Of a stretch of 64,000 nt of DNA, positions 44,622 through 58,000 are shown in pieces. The stretch's first letter is position 1. Every line of letters starts with the position of its first letter. Both the position numbers and the translations under genes were made by a program. The stretch comes from Niebla homalea (Eukaryota > Ascomycota > Lecanoromycetes > Lecanorales > Ramalinaceae), in contig JAHGAU010000024.1 in assembly GCA_019925105.1 (NCBI GenBank), positions 885,581 through 949,580 on the forward strand, in the 5' to 3' direction. The notes under the pieces are model-generated. The model did no database searches. It was not told the DNA's origin and worked only from the letters and a program-made list of their open reading frames with translations.

Positions 44622-45111
44622 TCAGTGCAATCATGGGAGGTATTATGTTCTTCATAAGTAAGCGCAAAGCGTGCGAAGCGTGCTGTATGGCGTGTGGAGT
44701 ATGATGTTGTACCTAAAAGCTCTGAGTGGGAAAGTGCTGGTGTTGAGATCAAAAGCTCTGGGCACGGACGTGACACCAAATATGACATGTTGTTCCGTAC
44801 ATTAGGAAACATTGCAGATGGTACGAAATACAACGGAATACAAGCTGCAAAGATTATGCACTCATTTGCTGGATTTTGAGCCTGACCAATCATAACCCGG
44901 AAGGCCATAGGGCTGGGCAGCCATGTCTTCTATGCAAGCGGAGAAAACTCCTTTTCATGCGACTTGCAACAGCCTTCCAGCCACTTCATCTGCACGGTTG
45001 CACCTTCCGCATTGCCGCGCGCCGCATTGATACCCCTTTGAAAGAGAGATCTGGCCAGAAGCTTGAACTCGTGTCTTTCGCCATGATGTCTGTATATCAT
45101 TATAGCGAACG
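44622..45111. other. Intergenic, no gene seen
   Basis: Lies between the aldolase stop and the phosphoesterase start on the same strand. Only short frames. Confidence 0.5.
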
Positions 45112-47181
45112 ATGACGAGTTCCCACCCCAACGGCTTTCAATCGCATTCAAACTTCCGCAACAGCTCGAACGGCGCGCCATTGATCAGCAACGCCAGGAA
45201 CAAGCGTCGTCTTTCCGATGAACTTCCTTCCTACCTCGGCTCCTATATACCCACGCTCTCTGATAATGACCGCCGCCGGGCGGTGACGAACATCGGCAGT
45301 GACTGGGATTATTACTATAGCCAAGCACGTACCTACATACATATCCTACCGATGCAGCTTCAAAACTTTCAACGACTCCGAATCAGGGATCTGTTGGATG
45401 TGAGGATACTTCTGGTATTCATCTGGGCGTTGGTCCTTTGGTGGGGCGAAAGAGCTGTCTTCGACCGCAAGGTCTCGAAATGCACCTGGGCCAATTGGGA
45501 GGAATGGCCCGAGGGTGCCAATCCACATCATATGCTTCTGGTGGCAGACCCGCAACTAGTAGACCCTCATACCTACCCTGGACGACCATGGCCGCTGAGC
45601 AGCTTGACCGTGGCCTATACAGATTCATACATGCGCAAAAGCTTCCAACAACTGACTAGTACCCTTGCGCCAGACTCTGTCATGTTTCTAGGAGACCTTT
45701 TTGACGGAGGGCGAGAATGGTCGCCACCAAATTATGAGAATGATCAAGAGGTGGACAAGCGGTGGTGGGGGTACGGTCAAAAGCAATGGTTCAAAGAGTA
45801 CAAGCGTTTTGGACGCATCTTCTTCAATGCGTGGATGCGGCTTGCACAAACGGGGGAAAGTAGAAAAATCATAGCTGGCCTTCCAGGAAACCATGACCTT
45901 GGTCTTGGGGACGGCATCAGGCTGCCCGTACGTGCGCGCTTCAATGCCTATTTCGGTGATGGCAATCGACTTGATGTCATTGGGAACCACTCCTTTGTAT
46001 CTATAGACAGTGTGTCGCTCTCAGCCAAGGGACAAGTCGACCCTGTGACAGGTCTCCCTAGTATCAAGAAGTGGATCTGGGAGCCGACTGAACATTTTTT
46101 GAATCAACTTGGCGCAACGAAATCTCGAGCGATCAAGAGACACCTACGAAGACTGAGTGGTGAGGGGCTCATCGAATCGATGCCGCATAAAGTTTATGAC
46201 CTCGAAGAGCCAGCTGCTTATACCATTGAGGCCGAAAGCAAGATCGATACCGATATCCCTTCGGTCGTCCTGTCTCATGTCCCATTCTACCGCCCCGCTG
46301 GTACTCCATGCGGTCCTCTCCGCGAGCACTTTCCACCTTCATCTCCTTTACCCGATGATGGAAAAGACGAAAGGAATGCGATCCGCATCACTGCGGGAGT
46401 GCAATATCAGAATGTGCTGCTCCCAGCTGTTACGAACGAGATTGTGGATCTCGTTGGAGATGTAAGCCACGTATTCAGTGGAGATGATCACGACTACTGC
46501 GACATTGTACATAGGGAATTCACGAGCAATCATGGTGGAGGCATTCAGGAAATCACCGTCAAGAGCGTTAGCTGGGCGATGGGCGTGCGGCATCCCGGTG
46601 TGGTCTTGGTCAGTCTGTGGAACCCGGTCGATAGAAATGGGAAGGCAGTGAGCTCGCAGAAGACGACTGTGCAAACGCAGCTTTGCATCTTACCTGATCA
46701 GCTTGCAATCTTTCTCAAATATGCCTGGATGCTAGCATTCACCCTGTTGGTCTTGTTGGTCAGAGCCGTAAGTGTCGTCCACAAGAGTCAGGGCGACTCT
46801 GCTGCTGGATATCAACTTTTACCCACCTCATCCCCCAGCGTCATGAAGAAGCAAAGGGAGGACGACTCCTCGGACACGCAACACTCGTCAAGTTCGTCAA
46901 CTACCTCGGACCATGGGCTTGCGAGTGGTGGACTCCGCGCTACAGGAAAACAGCCAAGATCCAATGGCTATGGTTACACACCGCCTTCTACATCTTCTAG
47001 CCATGAGAATCTGGCCAAGGGAACAGGGTGGCAAGACGTCGACCTTGACATTGGAACGGGAGGTCGGAGAAGAGGGAAGGAGACAGGCGTGATGGGCATG
47101 CTGAGAGAGATGGATAGGGGAGTCTTGACCGTTGCGGCCCCTGTGCTGGTTTGGTATATTTGGCTCTCATGCACCAGCTAG
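45112..47181 (+). CDS. Cdc1/Ted1-family metallophosphoesterase (GPI-anchor remodelling)
   Basis: A single-exon gene of 689 aa. A cytosolic N-terminus (about 1-95) is followed by a membrane helix (LLVFIWALVLWWGERAVF). The luminal phosphoesterase domain has the metal-ligand motifs in order: LLVADPQLVDPH, FLGDLFDGGREW, GNHDLGLGDG, LSHVPFYRP and FSGDDHDYCD. Two further hydrophobic segments lie in the C-terminal part (AIFLKYAWMLAFTLLVLLV and the very end, VLVWYIWLS), separated by a disordered Ser-rich loop. Family knowledge: Cdc1 and Ted1 remove ethanolamine phosphate from GPI mannoses in the ER or Golgi using Mn2+. Which paralogue this is cannot be decided without a tree. Confidence 0.88.
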   Translation: MTSSHPNGFQSHSNFRNSSNGAPLISNARNKRRLSDELPSYLGSYIPTLSDNDRRRAVTNIGSDWDYYYSQARTYIHILPMQLQNFQRLRIRDLLDVRILLVFIWALVLWWGERAVFDRKVSKCTWANWEEWPEGANPHHMLLVADPQLVDPHTYPGRPWPLSSLTVAYTDSYMRKSFQQLTSTLAPDSVMFLGDLFDGGREWSPPNYENDQEVDKRWWGYGQKQWFKEYKRFGRIFFNAWMRLAQTGESRKIIAGLPGNHDLGLGDGIRLPVRARFNAYFGDGNRLDVIGNHSFVSIDSVSLSAKGQVDPVTGLPSIKKWIWEPTEHFLNQLGATKSRAIKRHLRRLSGEGLIESMPHKVYDLEEPAAYTIEAESKIDTDIPSVVLSHVPFYRPAGTPCGPLREHFPPSSPLPDDGKDERNAIRITAGVQYQNVLLPAVTNEIVDLVGDVSHVFSGDDHDYCDIVHREFTSNHGGGIQEITVKSVSWAMGVRHPGVVLVSLWNPVDRNGKAVSSQKTTVQTQLCILPDQLAIFLKYAWMLAFTLLVLLVRAVSVVHKSQGDSAAGYQLLPTSSPSVMKKQREDDSSDTQHSSSSSTTSDHGLASGGLRATGKQPRSNGYGYTPPSTSSSHENLAKGTGWQDVDLDIGTGGRRRGKETGVMGMLREMDRGVLTVAAPVLVWYIWLSCTS

Positions 47182-47735
47182 GCCGGAGCAGGAGCGTTCA
47201 AAAATGGCACAGCATTGTACATAGCTTCGTATATTAACACCCGGATGCATGAAATAACCCCTGGCGTTGCCCAGTAATCTTATCAACGGCCACTTTCATG
47301 AGGCTCTTTTTAGCTCCTAGTGGGGAAGGCAAGGATGTCACGCCAAGGGAATTCAGAAATGCCATCCATTTTCCACCCAAAAATGATTGATCCGTAAATC
47401 TAGACCCAACCGCCCGTCTACAGAACTCTAATTATCTTGCCTGGCGTGTTTGGAAGGTCTTGATGGCGTTGCAGCTTCCATTCCTGACTTTATCAGTTCC
47501 CATCATCATTTTCACATGTCTCAAGACTTCGCCCATGTAATATTTAATGATCCCCCCCAAGTATGAAGCGCCAATGCCCCGCATGCAACGGTCGGCATCT
47601 TCTCCAGTTTTAAGACCCCTGAAAGGCCCCACGACCACCAATGAGCTGTCATGACCACATCGCTCTTGACTCATGTATTAATTGAATCAAGGTGATAACG
47701 TTGACGAAAAGTCCTCCCTCCTTCAGGAATCGACA
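47182..47735. other. Upstream region of the hybrid histidine kinase
   Basis: No ORF of note. The stretch 47691-47726 has GTGATA...CTTCAG borders and could be a tiny 5'-UTR intron just before the ATG at 47736, but at 36 nt this is doubtful. Confidence 0.4.
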
Positions 47736-50700
47736 ATGTCGGCCATTCGACCCAATGGCTGGAGAAGTCCCTCCGCTGGTCCTGACGACCTTATCGGCTT
47801 CCCATCCCTTAAAAAAGCCCTCTCGGCCTCGTCTAACAGCGATCTGAATGCTGCTAGTCGAGCAATCAGCCCAAGCAAGGCTCGCAGCCAATCATCGCAG
47901 GCGAGGCTTGCGGAAGAGACAGCCCAGGATGGCGAGGAGTCATTAACGATTTCCAAACTCGACCATGCTGGACCACTCAACATCACCATCCCGAAAATTC
48001 CGCGAGCCGCAGAAGCTGCCCTTACAGCACTCAAATATCTGCCGACCCCGCTCATTGTGCTGTCTAGTATGAAGACAGTGCTGCTCGCCAATGAGGCCAT
48101 GGGTCGTTTGATGGGCTTGGAAAGTGTGGACAAGGCGGACGGAGCAGGGGATACCGAAGAGAGCACGACCGATGAAGATGCTCCGAATACGGATATGCTG
48201 AGGGGACAGTCACTGTCACAGTTGGGGATCGATATGGTTGCGGATGGCGCACGGTCTTGGGTCAGCTGGGAGATACTTCTAGAAGATCTTGCTAATAAGC
48301 ATGATCCCAAGCTGCAGCGTGCAAACACCTCGCCCAACGAGAAGAAACCTGATGCGACCAATGATTCCGTCTCGCTAACTTCACCTCCAAGGAAACCCCC
48401 GGACTCCTTCACCAATATCAAGACGGGGAAGCACTTCAATTCCGCCAAGACGAAGAGTCGTAGCCTTGTCCATGATGCTGTTGTCCCTGTCATCTTATCA
48501 AGCCCCTACATCGAGTCTGGCAGTGTTTCCTCAACAAAGAGTACCAAATCTTCAGGCTCGGAAAGCCAAATCGCTGCCAAAATGATTATCTCGATCTGGA
48601 CCTTGGATGGACAACGATATTTCACCTTGTCCTTCACCCACAGCGCCAACATCAACATGCCCGTACACTCAAGGCAGACCCATTCTCGCACCTCCTCTCG
48701 CACTCCTATACTCTCTCCCACCTCTCAGCGCTCTCATCCGCCGTCACCCAATAGCCCAGGCATCTGTCCCTCCTGTGGTTCAATACCTTCCTCCTCGGTC
48801 ACTTCCTCACCAAGTAGCTACCCTATGACTGTCTCGCCTTTCCCGCCCATGGGACCTCCGGGTAAAGCAGATGCTTCTGCCGCGCCAGCCATAATACACA
48901 AATTGTCACGCATGAAGGACGCAATCATCAATTCGATGGATATTCCCCTGCTCGCGATGTGGAAGGATGAGAGCGTCTCCATTCCCAATGAAGCAGCCAG
49001 AAAGTTGATGTATAAAAGGAGCGATCCTACTAGTGAAGACAGCTACGACGCAATCTCGCGATTTCGAGTGTTTGACGAAAACTTTGAGCGTGAGCTTGAG
49101 CCGGACGAATATCCTGTCATCCAGCTTGTCAGAAAACAGCAAACGTTCAAAGGATGGAAAATCGGCATGCTGGGACGAAAAGGCGAGAGGAGCACCTGGG
49201 AAGCAAGTGGCCAATGTATTCATGACGAGAAGACCGGCGAGTTTCTGGCAGGCATCGTAGCACTCAAAGATGTGACCAAATATGATGAGATGATCAAGAC
49301 GCAGAATGAGGAAAGCGAGCAGCAATTCCAGCTGATTTGCGAGACAATGCCGCAAATGCTTTGGACCACGACGCCCGATGGATTGCACGATTGGTTCTCC
49401 AAGCGCTGGTACGAGTACACAGGCCTGACTGTGGAATCATCCATAGGAAGGGGTTGGCAGAACCCTTTCCATTCAGAGGATATGGAAATTACCGAGAAAC
49501 GGTGGGCCCACTCGCTTGCCACTGGAGATGAATACGTGACTGAGTACCGCTGCCGACGATATGACGGTGAATGGCGGTGGATGTTGGGTCGTGCGCTTCC
49601 TCTGAAAGACCACAAGACCGGAAAGATCTTGAAGTGGTTCGGATCGTGTACTGACATTCATGAGCTCGTAGAAGCTCGCCGCTCCGCGAAAGAAACCAGA
49701 GAGCAGCTGTTGAATGTCATCAAGCACGCAAAGGTCACTGTTTGGGCGATCGACAATACCAGGACACTTACATTTTTGGAGGGCAAGCTAATGTCGGATG
49801 AAGATCCTAATGCAGCTGATGATCGAAATGCTGTTGGACAAAATGTCTATGAAGTCTTCGCGCACACCGATGCCGACTTGAGCGCGTACAAGACGGCCAT
49901 TGAGAAAATCCTGAATGGAGAAGTGAAGGAGCAGGAAAGCGAGCATCACGTTGAAAGCAAGAACTGTTGGTTCCGCACCCGCTTCATCCCTATCCTGGGT
50001 AGGAAAGGCGATGGTGGGGCCATGGATGCTCATTGGACTGCTGGCGTCATCGGTATCAGTTTCGATACGACCGAGATGAAGGAGAGAGAGATTGCTTTGG
50101 ACTTGCGAAAGAAGGAAAACGTGAGACTCTTGTCGGCAGAGTCTGCCGCAAAGGAGGCTTCTCAGCTGAAAAGCCAGTTTCTTGCCAACATGTCCCACGA
50201 GATTCGAACGCCAATCGCTGGAGTCATTGGCATGTCAGAGCTCCTCATCGACACCGACTTGGATTATGAGCAGAAGGAATGCGCCGAGAATATTCAAAGA
50301 TCTGCAAATGGACTTTTGACCGTCATCAACGACATCCTCGATCTGTCCAAGGTGGAATCGGGCCGATTAGATATCGAAGAAGTCCAGTTCAGTCTCACTG
50401 TCGTGATCAATGATGTTTGCAAGATGCTGTCCTTCGCAGCCGAGCGTAAAAACCTGGATTTCAAGAATGATGTTGGAACGGGCTTCGAAAATGATCTCAT
50501 TGTGCTGGGTGATCCTGGAAGAGTCAGACAGATATTGACCAATTTGCTCACCAACAGCATCAAATTCACCTCCGAAGGTTTTGTCAGATTGGCAGTCAAG
50601 GTGAAGGAAGAGAGCAATGAGAGCATATCAATTGTCTTTGCTGTCGAAGACACCGGCATAGGTATTGAAGAAGATGTCCGTCGTCGTCTGTTCAAGCCAT

Positions 50701-52553
50701 TCAGCCAGGCCGATTCAAGCACTGCACGAAGGTTCGGCGGTACTGGACTTGGGCTGACGATTTGCAAGAATGTGAGTATCGGTGCATCAGATGCAGATGT
50801 GGACATACTTACTGAGACCCTCTAGCTCGTAGACCTAATGCATGGGCAAATCACTCTCGAATCTGAGCTGGGTCGTGGGACCAAGGCGACCTTTTGGATC
50901 CCATTTAATAAGCCGCAATTCACAGGGAGAACTTCTCCGCTCGTCGATCTCGGAGCAATTCCTGAGCGACTGCAGTCGGAGCTGTCAGTGTCTGGTTGCC
51001 CTTCCGACATTCGCAGCGTGGGTGGTACCACTCCACCAATGAGTCCTATGGATCAGGCCGGCCTTTCCTCTGGTAATATTCGGCGTCGGCAGAACTCCAC
51101 ATTGAGCAATGCGGCATCTCCTTTGACTGACGTTTCTGAGCTCGATCGGAAGAGCATCCATGTCCTTGTGGTTGAGGACAAGTGAGTTTCCGGAAAATGT
51201 GTTCTGAGGGTTAGTTCTGACAAGCATCCCAGCGCAATCAATCAGCAGATCGCCATCAAAACGATTCGTAAATTTGGATTTTCCGTCTCCGCCGTCTGGA
51301 ATGGCCGCGAAGCCCTTGACTACCTCCTTCTCCCCGCCTCTTCTTCTAATACAAAACCCGACATCATACTCATGGATGTCCAAATGCCTATTCTGGACGG
51401 ATATCGGGCCACGCATCTGATCAGACACCATTCTCCCTACTCCTCCATTGCCAGTATCCGCAACCTACCTATCGTCGCCATGACCGCTTCCGCCATCCAA
51501 GGGGACAAGGAGAAATGTAGACAAGCCGGCATGGATGACTACCTCGCCAAACCTGTCAAAGGTAAGACACTGGAGAACATGCTTCTGAAATGGGCTGTTG
51601 AAGGCAAGCGCAAATCTCGCGTCGACCAGCCTGTTGACGCACATGGAGGCAAGGATCACGACCTCAATTGCGCAGACGATGACATCCCTCCCTTGTCCAA
51701 AACACCCAGCAGTACCAATGATGGCCAGATACCCATCACCACCGTCAAGCCTGCCACAGGTATCAGTAGGACTGGCTCACAAGACCCCAGATTTGCTAGA
51801 AGCTCGGATTCTACCTCTTCCTCAGGGCAGCAGCAGAAGCGTGATGATGCCGCCAAGGCTAATCTACCCGGTACTGGGAATGAGGGTGATAGGGGCCTGC
51901 AGCGCGTCGAGGCCGAGGAAAAGGCGACGTCTTTGCGTGACGACAAACTGCTCGCTGCGTCTGAATCACCTCGGTTTACTGCCCACCATCATCATCAGCA
52001 GCAGCAGCAGCCGCCCTCGCGGACTACTTCTCCGATCCTCCCCAGGGCGTTGTTGACAGAGGAGAATATCACGCGCTTAGGCCAGCAGAACGATCGCCCC
52101 AGTATATTTGCCGATGCGAGTATCAACCACAATAATTTGCATGGGGATCCTCACAACGACAGCGAAGACGAAGGAGGCAGCCTCGTGGTCGGCGCTAGTG
52201 GTCTTCATTCTAGGCAAAGCAGCACCGATCTGGACACCGTGGGGAGTCTGCGTTCACTTGCGGTGGATGGCGAGATGCCTAGGGCGAGTGGTGGGAGGAG
52301 GAGCATGAGAGGTTGGTTGGCAAGGCATGAGAGTGATCGGAGTCAGGTCACTGTGAGGCAGGGGGATATTGGTGGGCATGGTGGTAGGGCGGGGTTGAGC
52401 GATGGGGGCAGGACGATCAGTGGGGGCAGTGGTGGAGGGGCAAGGGTTCACGGTGGTGGTGATGGCGATGGGGCGATAGAAGAGGATGGAGAAGATGATG
52501 GAGAAGAGGGAGTGGTTGATGAAGAGTGTGGAGAGGAGGTGGTTGATACTTGA
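47736..52553 (+). CDS. Hybrid sensor histidine kinase with PAS domains and C-terminal receiver
   Basis: Exons 47736-50771, 50826-51181 and 51233-52553 (introns 54 and 51 nt) give 1570 aa. The ATG at 47736 is the first in frame. A Ser-rich N-terminus holds a first PAS-like region (ALKYLPTPLIVLSSMKTVL). Two or three PAS domains follow, the clearest being MPQMLWTTTPDGLHDWFSKR ending in GSCTDIHELVEARR. The HisKA dimerisation domain has LANMSHEIRTPIAGVIGM with His821. The HATPase_c domain has NLLTNSIKF, DTGIGIEED and RRFGGTGLGLTICKN, split by intron 1. The receiver has VVEDN, phospho-Asp1179 in LMDVQMPILDG, and LAKPVKG. About 290 residues of Gly/Ser/acidic low complexity follow. It is a soluble cytosolic phosphorelay sensor likely feeding Ypd1. 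The ligand and group number are not assigned. Confidence 0.92.
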
Positions 52554-53722
52554 CCTTATGATGAATGATGAGGTTTAATGCATGCATGGACGGCGTCTTC
52601 CCGAGTTGAGCTCTCAGGTACGGCTCAACCTGGCGTTCTTCGCGAGAGGGGTCTTCACCTCGCGATGCCGTCTCCTTCACGGCCGGAATCGGGAATGCAG
52701 TTGGTGCACGGCGCAAGAGGGCATAGCAAGCAAGGTCTCTACAGGTTCGAACCCACGGCAGCAGTCCGGCATCCCCCTTGGCAAGAAGGCCGGGTATTGT
52801 TGACTTAGCGAGCCCAGCATGTCGTTCATAGAAATTCATTCAAACTCTGATTCCATTTATGATCTGTTGGTCCGTTCGGTACACATCTCCCCCCTCCAAC
52901 TGACTTGTTACTCTGCGTGATTATTATGGGAGAAGAGGACTCCTCGAGACAAGCCCGGGGGGGAAAAGGGGGGGGGGAGGGGCAGTCATATATAGATACA
53001 TATATACGCTCCGTACCTTATTGCGTGATTAACAAGCCGGGGGGCCCTCTCAACGTGTCTAAGCTTTCTTAACCATTCGAAGAACGTCAGAACAGTGTAA
53101 TTTGAAGTGAAGATACTCGTATGTCAAGTAAGCTTTCTTGAATTGGTGGTTCTACAAGTAAAGTCGTATCTATACAGAGAAAGTTCGGAGTGCCAAGAGA
53201 TTCGCAATTATTCGGGGCATGAAAGAGCAAGCAAGCCCCTTTTACGGCGATGACGTATGTCGGGTTTCCGCCATCAACGCCTTTTGGGTCAATATGTTCC
53301 TATCATACATGATTGGCAATAACATCCAACATTTGCATTCTGGACCACGTAAGTTGGACATTCTCTAGACCACTGCTATGTTCTAGCTCCGGCCACCTCG
53401 TTGAATTGGGTGTAAGCTTACGAACCTCCCCTAATGACTCTAGAAGGGATCTTACATGATTCCTAATCCCATTCAACCCGATTGGATATATACATGCATA
53501 TTTGACCTTCTAAAAGCCCCTTTCTAAAAGCCCCTTTCATAAAACTGCGCTCCATCACCCATCTCCTATTCAATCAGTTCAAACATTGACCCAACCCCTA
53601 CAATTCCCTCATTAGAAAAACAATCCGGCCTTGCGATAGACATTCGCAAAGGAAACGAAGCAACAAACAAGCATACTTACACACCCGTAGCCCTTAAAAG
53701 CAAGAAGAAGAAGCAGAAGAAG
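52554..53722. other. 1.2-kb intergenic region, no gene seen
   Basis: Contains a poly-G stretch around 52958-52982, an AT dinucleotide-like run near 52987-53008 and a direct repeat of CTAAAAGCCCCTTT (about 53511-53538). No coding sequence recognised. Confidence 0.5.
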
Positions 53723-54363
53723 ATGGCAGCCCAACACCACCGTACCATCGCCAACCCCCCCACCATCCCACCCCCCGCCGCGCCCACCTATTCGCACATC
53801 GCGTCCTACCCCATCTCCGCGACGCACAAATTGGTCACTATAGCGGGCCAGTGCGGGATCGCGGTGGACCAAAAAGGCACCCAATCGATCCCTCCGGATT
53901 TCCGCGCCCAGCTGCAACTCGCGCTGGCGAATCTGGATCGTTGTCTCGAGCACGCTGGGGTGGGCAAGGGGGAGATCATGCGGTTGGGGGTGTTCATCGT
54001 GGGGGATGGACCGGATGCTGGGATGGAATCTGTACGGTGAGTGCATGGGGATCCATGTGTGAATGAGCACATTACTCTTTGGCATGTTGGGAGGCCATTC
54101 TACTCCCATTATGCGGGGAAGGGGGAAGGCGAGCCTGTTTTTTTCTTTCTTTTTGTTCTTTTCGGGCGGCAGGGGGGTTACATGATTGGAGGGGGACAAA
54201 AGCTGACTGTGGGAGTAGGAAGGAGCTGCTTGGGCGGTGGTTCAGTGATGCGGAGGAGGGGAAGGGGGTAGAGCCGCCACCGGATACGTTGCTCTATGTG
54301 CCGAGCTTGGCGCATAAGGCGTTGCTGATTGAGATTGATTGTATGGCGGTTGCGAAGATTTGA
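53723..54363 (+). CDS. RidA/YjgF/L-PSP-family protein
   Basis: Exons 53723-54036 and 54219-54363 give 152 aa. The 182-nt intron is the longest well-supported one here, with borders GTGAGT and GAGTAG. The fold's elements are visible: YSHIASYPIS, LVTIAGQCGI, ALANLDRCLEHAGVGKGEI, RLGVFIVGD, and after the junction LLYVPSLAHKALLIEIDCMAVA, the usual C-terminal strand. Family knowledge: RidA-type proteins form trimers. Many hydrolyse reactive enamine/imine intermediates, but fungal subgroups differ and the key arginine cannot be placed with certainty here. Activity is therefore not claimed. It is the last intact gene before the AT-rich block. Confidence 0.82.
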
Positions 54364-55049
54364 GAGAGGTGGAGCGAGGAAAGATGTAGGGCGTGGTGGT
54401 GGGTGATGTATTTTCAGCGTAGATCGCTCAGGGAGGTGGGAAAGAGAGGGGGGAAAAGAGTTGCCGTCAGTGAGATTGAAGCCATTTGCAATCGCTATGG
54501 TGTTTGTGTGTGTATAGCAATGTCTCAGCGGCTTGCTCCAACTCGATCAAGGGTTGAATACAATTTTGCCGGTTGTTTGCAAAACGTCCTTTGGGGAGGC
54601 AGGGAAGTGCGGGACTGCGGTGGTGTAAGCCACTATCCATAAAGCGTGCGCTATTCATGAGTCGTATGCTCCTGTATGAATAGCCTCTTACCATCTATCA
54701 AGATACGTACTAGTCGCCACATTGGAGGAGTAAGGATGCTGCCCTTGTCCATATGAGTTTGGCCGTGTACTTCTCATTATGCTGGTGGATCTTTACCGCT
54801 CTCCAGGTTACCCCCAGATCCTCATTCACTATATGGCACCCATCACTCTCGTTACTACCTTCATTAACATCACCCTTCCCCCGAACCCCTATTTCACTTT
54901 GCCATTGTTTGGCGATTTTTGGATGACTCCAAAGGTGCTGATGCACGGGGGTATTCCGCGGTTGTCTTGGCAGCCCCTGCATTGGAGACCCTGTCGCATA
55001 AAGGCCTACCAGACGGCCTTTTATTAACGGTATTACAGGTGCACCGGTG
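54364..55049. other. Transition between last gene and AT-rich block
   Basis: Normal base composition, no recognisable gene. It ends with a 12-bp palindrome TGCACCGGTGCA at 55040-55051, next to the LINE tail. Confidence 0.5.
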
Positions 55050-55072
55050 CATAAGGTACGGTAAGTATACGG

Positions 55073-58000
55073 TTTGATTGATTGATTGATTTATACTACG
55101 GGTCTAGCTAAGCTAATTCCGGCGTTCCTTAATACGCGGCCTTTTGGCCTTATTGATAACCGTAAAAACCTGATACTTATAACGTTAAAGTAAAAACCGG
55201 CGTCTACCAGGCTTTTACCCTTTATCCTTTAAGGTAAAGGATATTAACGGTTATTTAAAGAATAATAATTTATTTATATATTTTTTATATTTTAATTCCC
55301 TTAAGAAAATCCGTAATATTATGATTATATCCTTATAAAGGTTATCCTTAAGCTTATTATTCTTCCGTTCCTTTATATATTTATATTACCTTAATTTTAT
55401 ATAATATTTTTAAATATCTTTATTAATATTTATGTATTTAATATATATTTTTCTTATATTATTATTGTTATTAATTCCTTTAAAGACTTTTAATAAGCGT
55501 TTATTATTATATTTTTATAATTATAAAAGATGCTTTCCGGTTTATATAATTAACGTAATTAATTTCTATTTTTCTTTTTCTTCTTTAATTAATAATAAGC
55601 CTTTTTTATAAGATTTTCGGTAATTTTATTTATTTTTATAATAAAGTTAAATTATAATAATAATCCGATAAATATTATAAATTTAATAATTATCCGGATA
55701 CTTTACTTTATAAATAATATTTAACGGTAATTATAAGTATTAACTTTTATAATAAGTTTTAATTTAATTTCCGTAAATAAAGGATAAGAAATAAGGACGT
55801 ATATAACGTTTTATTTTTTTTATCCATATTTATATCCGGCATTTATTTAACCCTTAATATATATAATAAATAAGAAATAAGTTAAATTATTTTTACCTAT
55901 TTAAAGTTAAATTATTAATACGTTATTACCCTTCTTTATAATATTATAACGGCGGAAATATTTATTAATAATCTTTTTATTATTAAAAGTTAAATAATAA
56001 TAACTTTAAAATATAAAGTCCTTATATCTCCGTTAACGTTCGATTTATTTTATTATAGCTTATAAGGTAATTATTATAGTTTTCGCTTTTTAAATCCTTT
56101 TAATTTCAGTTTCTTTTACGCTTAATAGGAGTTTATACCTATTTAAATTAATTTCCGGGATATTAATAAAATTAATTTCCTTTTTTATTTATTCCTACTT
56201 TATTTTAATAAGAAAAAAAATAAATATCTTTAATTTACTTTTTTTAACTTTAAGCTTATTAAGATTCTGGCGGATCCGCCCGTTTCCTACTATTATAATT
56301 AAGTATATATATTTTTTTAGTTTTATTTAAGTAATTATTTAATTTAATAAGATTTTAATTAATAATATAAAAACCTTAAACTTTAATATTAAGATAAAGG
56401 TTACTTTATAAATATTATTAATTACTCTTAAATACCGATTCTAGACTTTCTATAATATTTAAATAAGTTTTTTCCTATATCCCGGAATATTTTTAAATAT
56501 ATATTAAATAACCGTAATATATATTATAGTTAACTTTATTATAGCCTAATAAATAATCCGGGCTTTTTATAATATAGCTTTTTATATTAATATAACGAGA
56601 TAAATAAGGCTTTTTTTTTATAAAATTATTTTTTTTTAAACTTTTTTTATATAATTTTTTTAATTAAGCTTTTTATTTATTTAAAGGTTAAAGACTTTAA
56701 TATTAATATCCGGCTTTACCGTAATTTTATCCAAGTTTACTATAATTATTATATTGTATAATTTTAGGTTCTTAATTATATAAATAAATTTATATTTATA
56801 TGGTATAAATTAAACTTTATAGATTCTTATTTACTGAAAATAGACTTTATAAGTTTATTTTAATTTTAAATAATTTATATATATAAAAATATTATAAGTT
56901 AAAAAGTAAATATTATTAATAAAGTTTCCAACTTAAATTTTTTATTTTAATTTAATAAGCTTTTTAATTAATAAACCGTTAAAGAATAAAAATAATATAA
57001 AAGAAATAAGCGATTTTTAAGGAATCCCTATTATAATAAGCTTTATTAAGCTTATTTTTTATCTTAAGTTAATTAATATAATTTAATTACTTAAGAAATT
57101 CTTTATTTATTTAATTAAAAAAAGTAATATTCTTTTCTTTTTTAAGTTATATAATAACCTTTAATAATTTACCTTATTAAAGGCATTTATAATATTAAGA
57201 GAAAAAAGATTTATTATATATTTTTTCCCGTAACCTTATACCGTATATACGTTATTAATTAATCCTTTAAGGGCTATTTTTATTAACCGATTTCTCCTTA
57301 TTTTTATTTATTAATCGGGGAGAAGTCCGTAATTCTTTATATAATTATTAAGGATCTTTATTATTATTATTTTTAAGGCTTTCTTTAACGTATATAAAAA
57401 TATAATAAGTTTATAAGATTTTACCTTAAAATAATCCAGCTTAATAAACTTCTTAAGGATAATTGTTTTTATTTCTTTAAACTTACGTAAATAATAGCCA
57501 ATATTGAAATATACTTAAAAAAGGTAAGTAAAAACCTTTTTAAAAAATAAAATTATTATTATTAAGAATCTATTAAGAATCCTATTCGGTCCCGGGGCTT
57601 TATTTTTCTTTAATTTATTAATTGCTTTAATTATTATATCTTATATTATTACTTTATTTATTAATATAAAATTAAAGTATAAAACGTTATTGATATCGTT
57701 TAAATTAACTTTTAACGGAAGAAAGAAAAATGCTTTTTTAAGGATTTTAATTTTATTATTAAAGGTATTAATTAATATATTATTGGGTTTTTTAAAAAGC
57801 GGGAATTTAAGGATAAACTTTAATTTTTTATTTTATTCTTTATTATATTTCGTTAACTTTTAAATATTATAAAATAAAACCGTTAAGTTATATACTGTAA
57901 ATTAAAAATATATTTACTTAACCTTTTTAATAATCTTTTCTTTTTCTTTTTAAGTAATTTTTAATTAATTAAGTATTTCTTGGTTTTTACACTTAAAAGC

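Noticed and set aside
47682..47735. Upstream extension of the histidine kinase from a TTG codon
   Set aside because: It does not begin with ATG; the first ATG at 47736 is a normal start and nothing conserved lies upstream.
52735..52765. GGTTCGAACCC resembling a tRNA T arm
   Set aside because: It is only a short palindrome; flanking bases do not form a T stem, acceptor stem or A box on either strand.
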